64,000 bases of DNA from assembly GCA_038373885.1 (NCBI GenBank), contig JAWZYV010013171.1:146076-210075 (forward strand). The letters run 5' to 3'. The position numbers and the translations under genes were made by a program. How positions within the stretch are numbered: the stretch's first letter is position 1; every line of letters starts with the position of its first letter. This DNA is from Cheiracanthium punctorium. Its lineage: Eukaryota; Arthropoda; Arachnida; Araneae; Cheiracanthiidae. The notes beneath the pieces are model-generated. The model was not told the origin of the DNA. It saw only the letters and a list, made by a program, of their open reading frames with translations, and ran no database searches. Below are positions 1 through 14,115 of the stretch, piece by piece.

Positions 1-640
1 TCACATTTTCCTACCTATCTTTGAGAGAATAAGAGATAGCCTTGAAATTCTTGCTTTAAAATGTAATTACTAACAGAAATACCTAAAATGTATTTTCAGG
101 GTTTTTAAAAATTTGGATCCAAATGAGCGTAAGGGGCCAAAACTTTGTTTTCAGGTTTCCCTTTATATGAAAAAGACATCATGACATTTTAAAGCAAGAA
201 TTGTACAGCTAACAGAAATACCTAAAATCATATTCAGAATTTTTTTAGAATTCATAACCAATTGGGTATAAGGGAGCAAAACGTTCTTTTCCCATTTCTC
301 TACCTATCTTGGCAGAAAAAAAAAGAGAGTCATAAAATTCTTGCTCAAAAATATAGTGAACACAAATGCCTTATAAACATTTTCAGGATTTTAGAATTTG
401 CATTAAAATGCGGCTAAGGGGACTAAAACATTGTTTTCAAATTTGCCATCACATCTCAAAGGGAAATAGAGATAGCCATAAAATTCTTGCTTTAGAATGC
501 AGCGAACACGAATGTCTAAAAGTCATTTTCAGGGTTTTTGGAATTCAATTCCAAATTAATATAAGGGGCAGAAACATTGTTTTCATATTTGTCTGCATAT
601 ATCGAAAGAAAATGAAGATAGCCACAAATTTTGCATTAAG
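1..640. repeat. minisatellite, unit about 145 bp, over four units, runs off left edge
   Basis: Four to five diverged head-to-tail units share the landmarks AAATTCTTGCTTTA, AACAGAAATACCTAAAA, TTTTCAGGGTTTTT and TATAAGGGGCAAAAC. The 'ataagggg' landmark recurs near 128, 261, 413 and 562, giving a spacing of roughly 135-150 bp. It lies in the intron after the last ABCA exon seen here. No protein-like frame persists through it. The array probably continues left of the window. Confidence 0.75.
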
Positions 641-1554
641 TTGATGTAATTGCCTTTTTTGTGCTTAACTCTTTAATCTTTTTGGAGTAATGGTGGTAAT
701 CTTGGAGTGGTCACCCGGAATTGTTATAGAATCAGTGAGTCAGGGATCAGTGTAACTATATAGTAGAATTTTCCATTTGTGTTTGTTGGTCTAACAATAT
801 TCATTTCATGTGAAGAACGGGTACTTCAGCTAGTAAAATTAATTTTACTTTTTTTTTTTAAATACAATTCCTTTTTATCATTTTCAAAAATTAGTTATTT
901 CTATACACTATGTTTATGTGGTGCGGTAACGCTTGAGATCAGACATCCTTTTGTCTTTATGGTTTAAAAAAATCAAGTAAGTAAATCTCATCTTTTAAAG
1001 TTTCATTTTTGTTTATTTATGTACCATCATATTTTAATTCTTCATATTTCTTTTCTATACTTTTCAAAATTAATATACTTTCAATTGTCTAAATTTTTGC
1101 ATTCGTTTCTATTTTGTTTGCAGTTTTCCATAATGTCTCTGGGAGCATTGCATCTTTTATAGATGAGATGGGGAGAAAAAGGCTAATTGCTTACATTTGA
1201 AATTGGGTCAAGTAGTAGTTTAAACCAGAAATTAACCTCTAATATGAATCTTATCCTGCAGCTGGTTTCAAAGATAAAATAAGTAATTTGCATTTTTATT
1301 TCAGATTGAGGTAAAAAAAAAGGCCCTAAGTAAAATATAAAGAATTGTGAAAATAATCATAATTTGAAATTTTTAAGTGGAAAAAATTCAAATCATCTGA
1401 AGTTTGAATATTTTTATTAGGTTAAAAAATTATCATATTCAATTTTGTGTATAAAAACTATTTAAACTATATAATAGAAACCATTTGGCAAGAGGTCATG
1501 TTAATATAAACTTAAATTTCTATTTTTAAGATTACAGTGATAAAAAAAACTTAC
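641..1554. other. AT-rich intron sequence of the ABCA gene, nothing recognised
   Basis: This lies 3' of the last identifiable ABCA exon on the minus strand. I looked for the next ABCA exon (the conserved block leading to the second membrane domain) and found no credible match with splice sites, so that exon probably lies beyond the left edge. Confidence 0.5.
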
Positions 1555-1669
1555 CCCAACTTGAGTTGGAATTTGAATTAGCTCCATTTTCAGACAGTGC
1601 ATTATTTTCAGACAAATCAGACTTTGAATCCACAGTTGACATGTCAGCAACACCTTCATCAGTAATCTC
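1555..1669 (-). CDS. ABCA1-like: ABCA coding exon 23 (regulatory linker)
   Basis: 115 nt, preceded by ...ACTAATTAG and followed by GTAAGT on the minus strand. It enters in phase 0 and leaves in phase 1. It encodes an acidic, Ser/Asn-rich stretch ([10 protein letters not shown] to SNSNSSW), as expected of the poorly conserved linker after ATPase domain 1. It rests on splice sites and frame, not on homology. Confidence 0.75.
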
Positions 1670-4600
1670 CTAATTAGTAAATACACAAATACATTAATGT
1701 GGTGTTTCATGAACGACAGGATAGCACTGTCTCTGTATTTAACTCAGAAAAAAGTATTAAATTTATAAACTATAATTATTTTTCATCACTTTAAAACATG
1801 GTGTGTCAGTCGGAAATCAAAATTGAAGGTTTATTTAACAAATTCAATCCATTATAATCATTCAGCAACTTGAATGTAAAACTGATTTCTGATGTAGAAA
1901 ATCAAGTTTCTCCCTTGAAGTACATTAGGAGAACTGTTTGTTTATTTAACATTACCCTATTGCTAAGTTTGCTAAAATGTTCAATAAGGGAAAAGTTAAA
2001 AAAACTTACACTAGACCCTTTGTGGGAATTATCTTTCATTGTGCTTGATGATCCTTTGGTTCTTTGGTCAGGACTAACAAGACTGTTGTAGGCAAATGAT
2101 TTGACTAGAGTAAGGTAGTAACCATTTCCAAAACGAGTTTTCAAAAATAGGGAAGAACCACAGCACCGAAGTTTTCCATTTGCCACTACAGCTATACGAT
2201 CGCCCAAGAGGTCTGCTTCATCCATATGGTGAGTTGTTAGAATAACCGTCCGACCTATTCATTGAAAAATTTATTAACGATTTAATAATACATGACATCT
2301 TCTGTCTTACATTTCATAAAATTCTATGTCTTATATTTCATAACATTTTCTACTTTGGATTAAAATGTAAAAACTAAGAGTAACTATTAAGAACAGAGAC
2401 TATCATATGGTTTGCCTTCTTTCTGTTTATTTCAAGATCCTGTATAACATATGAGTTGACATACTAATAAATTCCTATATAAGCTAATTCAAACTTATTT
2501 CCTGATTCTGTATATGTTTTAACTGATCCTTAGAGCACTAGTACAAATATGATGTATTATGAGCGATATTTTCATTTTGATTCTGGCCTCTGCATAGTGT
2601 GCTACAGTTTACCACACAGAAAATAAATAAATAAATAAAACAATAAAAATACTTAAAAATGAAATAGAGAGTCTAAAGGAGTTAAAGTTTAACAGAGTTT
2701 ACACAAGGATTTCCCCCATGTATTATTTATTCATTTATTTGTTTGATACATCTTATTAATGGATACATTTTATTATAAAAGACTTTTTTTTCAGGTTTTG
2801 GAAAAAAATATTATTTATACTTTACTAAGCAAGTGAAAATGTTTATTCATTGTCATAAAAACTAAAGCACCTTTCTGTTAAGTAAATTAGACTACTTATA
2901 ATCTAGAACTCAAAACTCCTCAAAGTATGGAAATGCAAAATTCAAATTCATTTTAAGTTTTCTAAACAAATAAATAAAAATAATTAACTGAAATTATTTT
3001 TTTATCATCCTCACAAATTAAATAAATAAATAAAAATAAAAAATTGACTTTACATACAAAATTTCTTTGTCAGATTAAAATGCTAGGCCTTAAACAGGAA
3101 AACAAAAATGTTAATTTATATAATTATTTGAAATATTTTCCTTTTCTTTAAAGATAAATAAGGTAAATTTAAAACATTCAATATTATAATGGCACTCAAA
3201 TAACACCAAACAAAAATATTTAGAAAAAGGCTATCGATAAAACATTTACCAGCTTTATATTTAAGTAAAAGTTCCCAAATAGATCTTCTGGCATAAGGAT
3301 CTACTCCAGCTGTAGGTTCATCTAGAATGACAGTTTGAGAACCTCCAACAAATGCTATTCCAATTGATAGTTTACGCTGCATACCTCCTAGAATTGGAAG
3401 AGAAAATTCATTTAATCATACTAAAACAAACAGATACGCTGTGAAAAGATCTGTTAGCAGGGTGTGCTGCAATGTCAGGAGGCAAAAGTAGTATCATTAG
3501 TAGCATCATAGACACAAAAAAGTTGCCAGTTTAGTAGCCATTTACTTAATTTTAGTTACCAAAATAGTAGCATTTTTGCTTGATTTTGTAGTTAAGAAAT
3601 AAACATATGTCATTTAGCTTCATTTAAGAAGTAATTAATAAAATAAAAAATTAAAAACTTCATGTGTTATGTACCACAGAGCATATAGTACATTTATTTT
3701 TATAGCACAATTAAAAAAACAGATTAGAATCTTTGATGATCAACCCGTCACAACTTTAAAAAGAAGAGTGAGTTGACAGAAACCGAAAACTGACTTTCAA
3801 ATCAGTTGCCTGGAGTAAGGTACAATTAGCCCAATACTTGGAAATAGTATGAAAATGATGTTTTTTTATTCAAAAAGGTTGCCCGAGTCACCTTATCTTT
3901 AAATTAGTAGCAAAAGTCGCTCTTTTAGTCACCAGTGCCCATCATGTATTACAAACTGATGATTGTAATACATCAGTTGTTTACATGATTGTTTAAATTT
4001 ATTGAGAGATTTATCAGGAAAAAAAAAAAGAATGTATCTTGAATATGACTTTTAATGCAAAACCATGTGCTTGAATTCTTGAGAGGACTATGAAACAGTT
4101 GAAAATGTTATCTAATAACTATTGTTTTCATGACAGCAAAACTATTGCTACAAGTCATCTTTTTTTTTAATATTTTCAAATATTATGCAATTTGAATAAT
4201 AAAAATATCATTGAAAGGTTACAGAATATGTTTAAAAAAAGTCCCTGCAATGTTCAAATAAAAATATCTCAAATATTACTCAAATGCAATACATGTATGG
4301 AAGGAATAGATAATTACATGACAAATTTTAAGCATAATCAAGTATAATTTCAATTGTTTTATTTTATATATTTAAAAGAATAATTCAGCATGCTCTACAG
4401 CATCAGTGCACTACATTTTTTGCTTAATATTTTCATGTGGTAAGAAATTTTAAATACCTGATAAATTTTTTGATAGTTCATCAGTTTTTGGTTTAAGATT
4501 CATATCTTTTATCATTTCATTGGCTTCTTCAACAACATCCTCCTGTTTAGCACCTTTTAGACGAGCATAAAACCACAGATGTTCAAATACAGTTAATCTA

Positions 4601-7600
4601 AAAATAATGAAAGACATCAGAAAAGAGAACTTTACACACATGTAACTGAAGATTTATTGACAGAGTTCAGATAAACTAGTTCTCTTTAAATATAATACAA
4701 TTATAAGACTAAGAGTTGTTCCGACATATTTTAGGAGTCATCACTGAACTGCACAGCAATATACCTTTTAAGGCAACAAAAATGCACTATGCAAGATGTA
4801 TGAAAAGTTTAGTGAGAAAATCACATTTATGTATTTTCTTTTTTCCTAATTCCAATAATTTTTTTTTTCAAAATTTCTAAACTTTTATTGTTAATTGTAC
4901 AGATAAAATAAATTTTCCCATTAAGACAATTTACTTCTTGATATCAAGAGAATTGAATATATTTGAAACAGTTACATTATGGCTACTTAAAAATGTAACT
5001 AATTTAACTACCTTTAAGCAATAATACAAGATAAAATACTTTGTAGTATATTGAAATAGACCTTTAGTTTTTTATATGCAGCAATCACTGTTTCAATTTT
5101 GTATTTTTCTTGTTAGATTTTATTTCAATGATAAATATATTATTTCTAAACATAGAAAACTAATTCAACAATCAGTAAACCTTATATTTATCTCAGACCT
5201 TAAAAAATCTGCACATTTATGCACATTATCTGCATATTTATATTATTTCTAAACATAGAAAACTAACTCAACAATCAGTAAACCTTATATTTATCTCAGA
5301 CCTTAAAAAATCTGCACATTTATCTGATGCATGAAAAAAAATCAAAGCATCCAGTCAGTAGTCTTAGAATTGCATACAACTTTTAAATCATAATTAAAAT
5401 ATTTAAATTAAGAGAATGGTACATACTCATCAAATAACACGTTATGCTGAGGACATGTTCCTAAACTTCTGCGAATCAAATCCATATCTGTACGAATGTC
5501 ACGACCATATATTTTAGCAGTACCATATGTTGGAGGAAACATACCAGTCAAAATTGATCTGTAAAAACAATTATTATTAAAATAATTATGGTACATATTA
5601 AAAAAACTGCTTAACTTATATCAGCACAGAAAAGAAAGATTTAACCACATAATCCAGTTATTACAGAGTTGTTTTCACTTAAAAAATAAAATTTCCCACT
5701 CTGTTAAACATATTTTTAAACCTTTTACTTACTTTTGTCATTTAATATAAATAAAATTGCATGCCTATGACGGATCCTAACACTGTAGGTTTCAAACCAA
5801 CTAACCATCAATTATACCTTATTAACTGTCTTAATAAATTTAACAACATTTATGTACAAAATATTTTTAAATGCTGTTACTGCGTACATAGTTGTGGTTT
5901 TTCCAGCACCATTATGCCCTAAAAATGATGTAATTTGTCCTTCATAGAAATTAAGACTTAGGTCATCCACAGCAAGTTTCTTGTTTTCATAAATCTTGGT
6001 CAGATGGTGAATAGAAACTCCCAACTTCAAATCCTTTGGTTCATTTTCAAAATCAAGTTGCCGGCCTAAAATAAATATTAACATGCATGATAATCAGATT
6101 TTTTTTCCAAATACTGCATTCATACAAAATTAAATCAATACCAGTGGCGTAGCTGGGGTGGCAAGGGGGCACATCTGTCCCTGGGCGCAGCACCAAAAGG
6201 GTGCCAAATTGAAGTTATGAAATTTTAGAAAAAAATAGAACAACCACAAATGAATTTTTTAATAAAGTTGTAATCAACTTTTCAAAATGACTTCCACAGG
6301 AAATGTTTTTAACTATTTCTGAAGACTTTCTTTGGAAAGCGAGTTGAGCTTCCCCATTTCCCCAAAGGCTGAGGCACACAGTCTAGGACAGAGACGGCCC
6401 GAGAGGCGTACGGGCCCCAGGCAAGCGCAGAGCGGGCCTCTTCTCTATCATGTCTTATGAAATAGCAAAAATGGCCAGGAGCGGGCTTAGCGATGCCTAC
6501 ATCGCCCCCCCTTGGCCGCTCGCTAGGAGGACAGCTAGAAGGTGCGGACTGTGTGTGGGGGATTTTTTATTTTTTAAAAATTTTTAATTTTCAAATATTA
6601 CGGTTTTTTGTAGCACTTTATGAGTTTGCCTACCTCCCCTTGTTTCGAGAGGAGGGGGGGGGGCGGCAGCGCAAAAATCTTCAGTTGTTTCTGGGCACTG
6701 GTAACCCTAGCTACACCTCTGATCAATACATCAAAAATATAATACTGAATTATGCACATAGCTGCAAACTTTGATATATTACCCTTTACCAAACTGTCAT
6801 GAAATTACTTAAGAGTATTTATATTATAATGCAAAAGGTTAAAAATCATTTTTTAAGCTTTATAAGATAAATTTATATCTTATAAAGCTCTTTCTCTTGC
6901 CTCTCTTTGATATGCCAAAAATTAAACCCATTAAAACATGAAAAAATAAACCCTTACCTCCCCCCCCAACACACATACATACACCTATGTGTTAATTAAA
7001 ATCCCAGTTTAATAGGGATTTTATTTCTTTGATATCTTAACACTTCTTTGTCATTAGCGTACCTGAGTGCAACTTTGGGGTCATAGCCCCCCCCGAAAGC
7101 ATCATTTACTGTACTGTTAAGTAATAGGCAATCTTTTTTTTTTTTTTTTTTTTACGGAAACCAAAAGCTTTCTAGGAAAGTCTCCCCCCACCCCTCCTTA
7201 GGGCCTACTGAATTATGCCCAAATTGAATTACTGAATTAGACATGTGCCTTCCCCCATTTCTGGAAAACAAAGTACATTAAACTATTTGAATCTTTAAAA
7301 CTTAAACATTCGCAATTATTGCACTTGTAATGATTCACTAATTATTCGAGAGTGCAGTTACTACCATGGTAGCTTTACATATGATATGAGTGTGTAGTTA
7401 TTATCATCATTACCTAATGATACTTATTATATCTTATAATAGTTGGAAGTACTTGTACAGATTATGCGTTAAAGCAAATCAAATTCAGATACATTAGAAG
7501 TGTTATTTTTTTCTTAACTTGATATTGAAATGAGTGTATATTGAGAAAATCTATATCAAACAAAGACTAAATTAAGAAGTTGTTATGTATACTTTTAACA

Positions 7601-10600
7601 TATCAGCACATAATTAATTAATTTTTTTAATCAGTGCAGATTTATTTGTTTTCACGACTCCACTCGCATAACAACTGAAGGTAAGGACAAGGATGATGTA
7701 AATGACTAAAGTTTCTAGAACAAAATATCACATATACTGATTAATTAATTGGCACACAAATGAATTTTAAGATTTTTATTTACTTAGAGTTTAAATTACA
7801 TGGTGATTTATAAAACTAAAATAAATATTTTTTAATGATAATAATAACCAAAAAATTAGTATGGCAGCTGAAATTTTCCGTATTACACTAAAGTACTAAA
7901 ATTAGCCATTTTAAATTGCTTCAAAAATTCATACTATGTTAGTTCATTTGTAATTATAGTTTCGATACAATTACAGTAAAACTTATAGTATTTGAAATAG
8001 AACTCTACTTACTATGGTCCACAATATTTTCAATGTCACTAAACAATGTGCTTTTATCTGCTTCATTACACCAATAAGTTTTTGTGATAAAGAAGTACCA
8101 AGGCTTTGGAACACCATACTGACCTGAAAGCAATAATTTCATTCATAAATGATTTTTACGAGTAAATCACTAAATAAAATCACAATATCTAAATGCATAT
8201 TCTGTAAGTAAAAAAAAAACTGACCACATGTAACAGACGGATATGTAAATAGTTTTAATTATATAAACAATCATCTAACATAAAGCAGTTCCTCTTAACA
8301 TTTTGTAAGCAGAAACTACAGTTTTTTTCATTTTAAATAAAAAATTTACCATTGATGAGATTATTTTGTTATTGCAGCAATAATTTTGTTAGGTCCTCTA
8401 ATTTTCAAATGGAAATAGCATACTGTGAGTTTCACAACCTCAGCAACTTAACAATTTTTAAGTATGTAAAACTTAAATGTTTTAATTAAAAAATAACCAA
8501 CATAGTTTTTCTTTGTCTCTTACATTTGTTTATTGTTTTTAGTTATTATGTTTTGGTGGTTCCCAACTTGTAGCTTGCAAAAATTGTATGAAGTATGTGC
8601 TCTCAAACCTTTAAATATTAAAATTAAAACATCCTAAGGAGTTATAATGCATTTTTCTGATTAAGCTTAAATAAGACACAATAATTTTCCAACTTGAAAA
8701 CTCTTAACACTAAATTCCTCATAGCTAAAGAAACTCCAAAATAGCCCAGAACATCTCTGTGAGTAATTCAACTGGGAAACAATCAGTTATGTGAGTCAAT
8801 ATCTGCTTTTTTCTTTTTAATTCTGAAAGATATGAGTAATTAAAAAGAGAGAGAGTGTTAAGTACAACTTACCAGGCCATACTGCTTCAATGTACCATGT
8901 CATAATTCCATAAATAAAGCCATCAACAAGAAGCATAATCATTACTTTAAGCATAGAGTAGTCATCACCAGGAATTGGACTGGTAGCAATATTGGACCAC
9001 TGAGCTCCAACACCTTCTTCCTCATAGTGACTGATATAGCTGCACCCGAATCCAAATGCAACATTCGACGAAAGACTCTGAAACAACCGATTCAAAAACT
9101 GCATTTTTTTCTCTAAAACTCATACAAATGCAAGATAATAAATAAATAAATAAATAAATAAATAATAAAAAAAGTGTGTCAGATTAAAATTCACAAGATG
9201 TGCATTTGTTGATTCATTTAATTTTTACTACACAACTAGTAAGCATGATGCTTAAAAAACATTTACCGTATTTACCCGCATATAAGTCGAGAAATTTTGG
9301 ACAAAAAAAAAAGGCTTTAAAGTGGGGGAGGGTGTGTCAACATGTACAAAGGTCCTTAATTTTTAATTTCTTTCTTCTTTTTTTTTTTTTAAATCAGAAG
9401 TCAAAAACGCCCTTTTAAAAGTCAATTGTTCTCTTCCCGCATTCCATAACACAATGACGTTGTTTAAGGTTGATTTCCGTACCAAGAAGAATGTAGCAAT
9501 AAAAAGATTTAAAATGTGTATCATGTTGCTGTTGTTGTGGGATTACGTCCAATTGGCTAAACGTGGGCTCTAGGCCGAAGAGTAGGGTGCCCCTGTGGTG
9601 GTCTTTCTAAGGGATCCTAACCCAATACGTGTATCATGATGAGCCGATGACGATGAAGGAAGTTTGTGAATTGTTTGAAGAGTCCAATACTGAATCGGAT
9701 CTTGAATCAGTTTGACTTTGTATATTAGTACTTTACCATATCATACTATCAGTAGCATCCTATTATTATTATTCATTATTATCAGTTTGATTTTGTACAC
9801 TACTTTTGTATACTATTCTCTTTATTATTGAATATTTAGTACTTTCTTTTTTTCAGATGATTTCGAATGAATGTATTTAAAAAAAATTAAAGTTTCTTGA
9901 TCAGGAAAGTGGTGGGTCGACTTATACGTGGGATCTCACGTATACGTGGGTAAATACAGTATATACATTATAGGGGAAAAAATTATACACATAAACTAAT
10001 TGTATAAAGCCCTTGAGAATTCTTAGAATACCTCTTTACAAGCTCTACTATACACAGTAATAAATGATAAGCATGTATTAGGTACAAAACTTTCAGAAAA
10101 TTTTTTTTTAAATAGGAAATTTAGCAGGATCTGTCACTCTGAAAATTTTTGCAGTGCAACTCCACGTTGAAGAATTTTTTTCAAAAAGTTTCATAAAGGA
10201 CACTGTTGTTTCATTTATTACAGTGCGTATAGCAGCTTATGAAGAATCATTCATAAGAGATTTTTTTAAGTCCCTGGCAGAATTAGTTAATTTTCTTTTA
10301 TGTATAAAGTCCAGATTTTGTATGTCTCAGGGGCATTGTTTGAAGAAACAAAGTTTTCTAAATTATCTCAATAATATTTAAACTTTACGGGATGAGACTA
10401 CTTTTTAAAAATTTTGTTGTGTTAAAAGTCAGCAAAATTCAGTGATTGTTTTATTCCCTTTTCAATCCTCTACAGCCTAAACTCCCCTTTGTACAAGAAT
10501 CGATAAAAAATTATTCTTTTCAATCTATTATTGTTGCCCCAAAGCAGAAAAAAGGGGAGAATAGAAAGGAGGAAAAGTGTTGCTTGTTTGGCATGTAAAT

Positions 10601-13600
10601 CAAGGACATCCTCTTAAAAGCTATCTTACTTAGTTCATCCAGTTGACTTGAAAAGATTAAGGATTCGACATTCTCCAGTAATATTGTGGATTTCATAACA
10701 TTTAAAAAATTTAAATATAATAAATTGATTTTTTTAATTAAGCAGATTTTAACCCTTTAACGCACAGTGTTCCTGCTATGGGAACATCAAACTCTGACAT
10801 TTTGACTGTTGCCAGTTTATTACCGTTGGCCGTTCCATGGCAATGACTGCACTTATTCGACATTAGGCACTCATCTAGATGTCCTCCTTAAGTATTTAAT
10901 TCAGATCTAATTTATACTTCGTGAATCAAAACAACCAAAATGTCGCAGTTGTGTCCTCACAGTGAGGACACCATGTGTTAACCCTTTGAGATGCAACCCT
11001 TCCCAATGCTGAAAAAAGGGCAGCCGTTGCCATCACTTGACTTAACTACCAGCAAGATGGCGGACGATCAAAACGTTCATCGTGTGCCACAGATCTAGAA
11101 ACCCTTTTTTTGATGCAACTGGCTGTGCCACGATGAACGTTTCGATCGTTCGCCATCTTGCTGGTAGATAAGTCAAGCGATAACAACGGCTGCCCTTTTC
11201 CCAGCATTGGGCAATCTATCCAGCTGTTCTCGCATTCTTCCCTTTTTCAGCAGATGTCAGTGCTGTTCAAAATAATCGTGACCATTTTTTGACGGGAAGT
11301 GACGTGCTAAAAAGTAAAGGATTCTCGTGGAGCTATGTCACCCGCAACTATTTTTATAGAAATCAAATCTATTCTTCGTGACTGGCAACTGTCAGAGTTT
11401 GGTGTTCCCAGAGCGGGAACACTGCACATTAAAGGGGTAAACATAGCCATTAAGAAAGAATACCCAAATTTTTTTACAAATATATATTCACATACAGCTT
11501 TTAATATTTCATATAAACTTATCATATATTACATTATTATAAAATAAAAGCTCACTGAAAATCAAATACTTACAGCACCAGCTTTCTTAATGAGTGACAT
11601 TCTGTCTTCCCACATGACTAAAAATGGATAAGGAACATAAATGAGGAAGAAGAGCATCCCGCCTGCTGCAGCTGCCAAATTAGCTCGAGAAAACAGAGTA
11701 CTGAACAGAAAAGACAGCATGATCGTCGAGAAACAGTAACACAGTAAAAAGACGAATATGACACCTGGGTCGCTGTTTTCCATTACATTTCCATACTATA
11801 TAAAAAAAAAAATAGTTTTGAAAAGTAAGTATGAACATACAAAAATACAGTTTTTTTATTGCAAAATATATTTGCAGAAGGATTTTTTGAAGCTAATAAT
11901 TTCATTTATAAACTTGGTAGAAAAGTTCCAAACATCAATTGATAATTTTGTAAATTCATTAAAAATTGTTTAACATGGAAATATTTAAAATGAAAAAATA
12001 CTCTGATCTTTACAAAATACCATATAATTTCAAACACTTTTCTTTTATTACGAAACAAAAATCCCTTAAGACACAAACAAATTTGTTTAGAATTGAATAG
12101 TGAAATTAATGAAATGAAGGACAATATCAAGCAATTTAATGCTAAAAAACTCAGGAATGCAAAACGTAAAGGAAAAGAAAACGACAAAATGTATATTAAT
12201 TTTCTTACACATTACTGTTATTAAACATATATATGTACTGTTGAAGACCAGAGGCATAATGAGTTGCACTGCCGTGGTATAATGTAAAAGGTCTTGGAGC
12301 TGGCCAATGTTGACTAAGCCTTTCCCTTGAATGGATCATATACTGGGGGAAGGGGGGGGGCACAGCAGGCTAACCATTTGACTGGGGCATATACTGCTGC
12401 ATTTCAGAACTCATCGTCGTGAAGGTATGGATGATTCCATTGTGTTTTATGGAACAAAGAAAACACGGTACACTCATGGATTATGATGCCCATTCCAAAC
12501 AGTATTTAAAATATAACTTGGAATATCCCTATAGTTTGAATATGCCTGGCGAAGATTGTAAAACAGTGTCAGTAGGGGATTTTAAGATTTTCGATTCCTA
12601 AGATGTGTTTTATGGTTCAAGAAAGAGTGGATTCCTATTTTAACGCCCCTACTCTCACCAACCTAAAAATTCCCCGCACTTTGGCGAGTAGTCATGGGTC
12701 TCTAGGAGTTATGCACAAGTTTCAATGCTCCCAAAAAAACTAGATAAAAACTAACGTGAACAAATTAGTGATAAACACACCAGTTAAGTTACGCCAAGAC
12801 ACTTAATTATTAAAATTATATTAATTGGCAACCCAAAATAAATAAAAATGAAACGGAATGCTGTACTTACAGGTTTTTCCAAATCACTATTTTAATTCTA
12901 AATTACTATTACCACATAAATGCACAAAATCGTCATGGTTACTACATATGTTTAATGATTGCAACCTTGGCGAGAGTCGGGGCGTTAAAGTACGAATCAA
13001 CCCAAGAAAGACAAAAATGGCACACTCATGGATTATGATGCACATTCGAACCAATATTTAAACGGTGAAGTATAGTTGTAATATACTTGGCTGTAAGATT
13101 GTAAAATAGTTTAAATAGGCAATTTTACGATAGATTTCGATTCCAAAGATAGGTTTTATGAAACAAGGAAGCAAAATACGACACATTCATGAATAATGAT
13201 ACACTTTCCAACTTAATGGAATAAGGAAGAAAAATAGGGAACGACGCATAAATTATGATATGCTTTTAATATATAGCACTATAATGCGTATTTAAAATCT
13301 GAAAGTGTTTCAGATTTTCTTTTTTTCTTCTAATGCACGTATTGTATAACATAAGAACCTTAGTTTTAAGTTAAACATTTTTTACTGTGTACAAGAATAA
13401 CAATGTAATAAGTAGTAAATCTTACATAATGCAAAGAAAGACTTACCACAAGAATTAACATAAGCAGGAAACAGCTAGCTGTCATGCTTAGAAAGGATTT
13501 GATGAACCATGCTAGCCACAGAACACAGTTGTTTAGACCCATGACTTTCATCACTTCTTTCAAACGATTTTCTTTTTCATATACAATGGATTTTATAATC

Positions 13601-14084
13601 ATGGAGCTTGTATATACCCAGGATAAAACCATAAACAAGGGAAAAGTTCTTGATAATGCCATAATAAATCTAAAACGTAAGAACAAAATATGTTAGCAAT
13701 AAGATGAGTTCTCAATTTCAAAAAATGAAACATCTCTATTCCTGAAACAGTTTTAATAATATTTCACAAAATTTTGCATATACAGTAGAAGACCCAAAAT
13801 CCGCACAGCTTGGTTCCAGACCTTGTGCAGATTTTAGAATTTTGCGGATTTTGGGTCATAACAAGAAATTTATTCTATTTCCCTCCACCCCACCCATAAA
13901 AAAAAAAAAAAAACAAGAAAACAATAAATATCAAGAGAAACAAATCATGTTACTTATTATCAGAATCGTGATATAAAAATATAGAGGGATAGTACAATAT
14001 ACAAAATTATGAGATTATAGTACAACTTATTTAAAACATGTATATTCAATAGTAGTTTAGGACTTTGGGATGTTCTAATTATAG

Positions 14085-14115
<31 letters not shown>

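Noticed and set aside
3430..3950. A hAT element between CAGGGTGTGC and CACCAGTGCCC
   Set aside because: The inverted match is too short and no 8-bp duplication was found.
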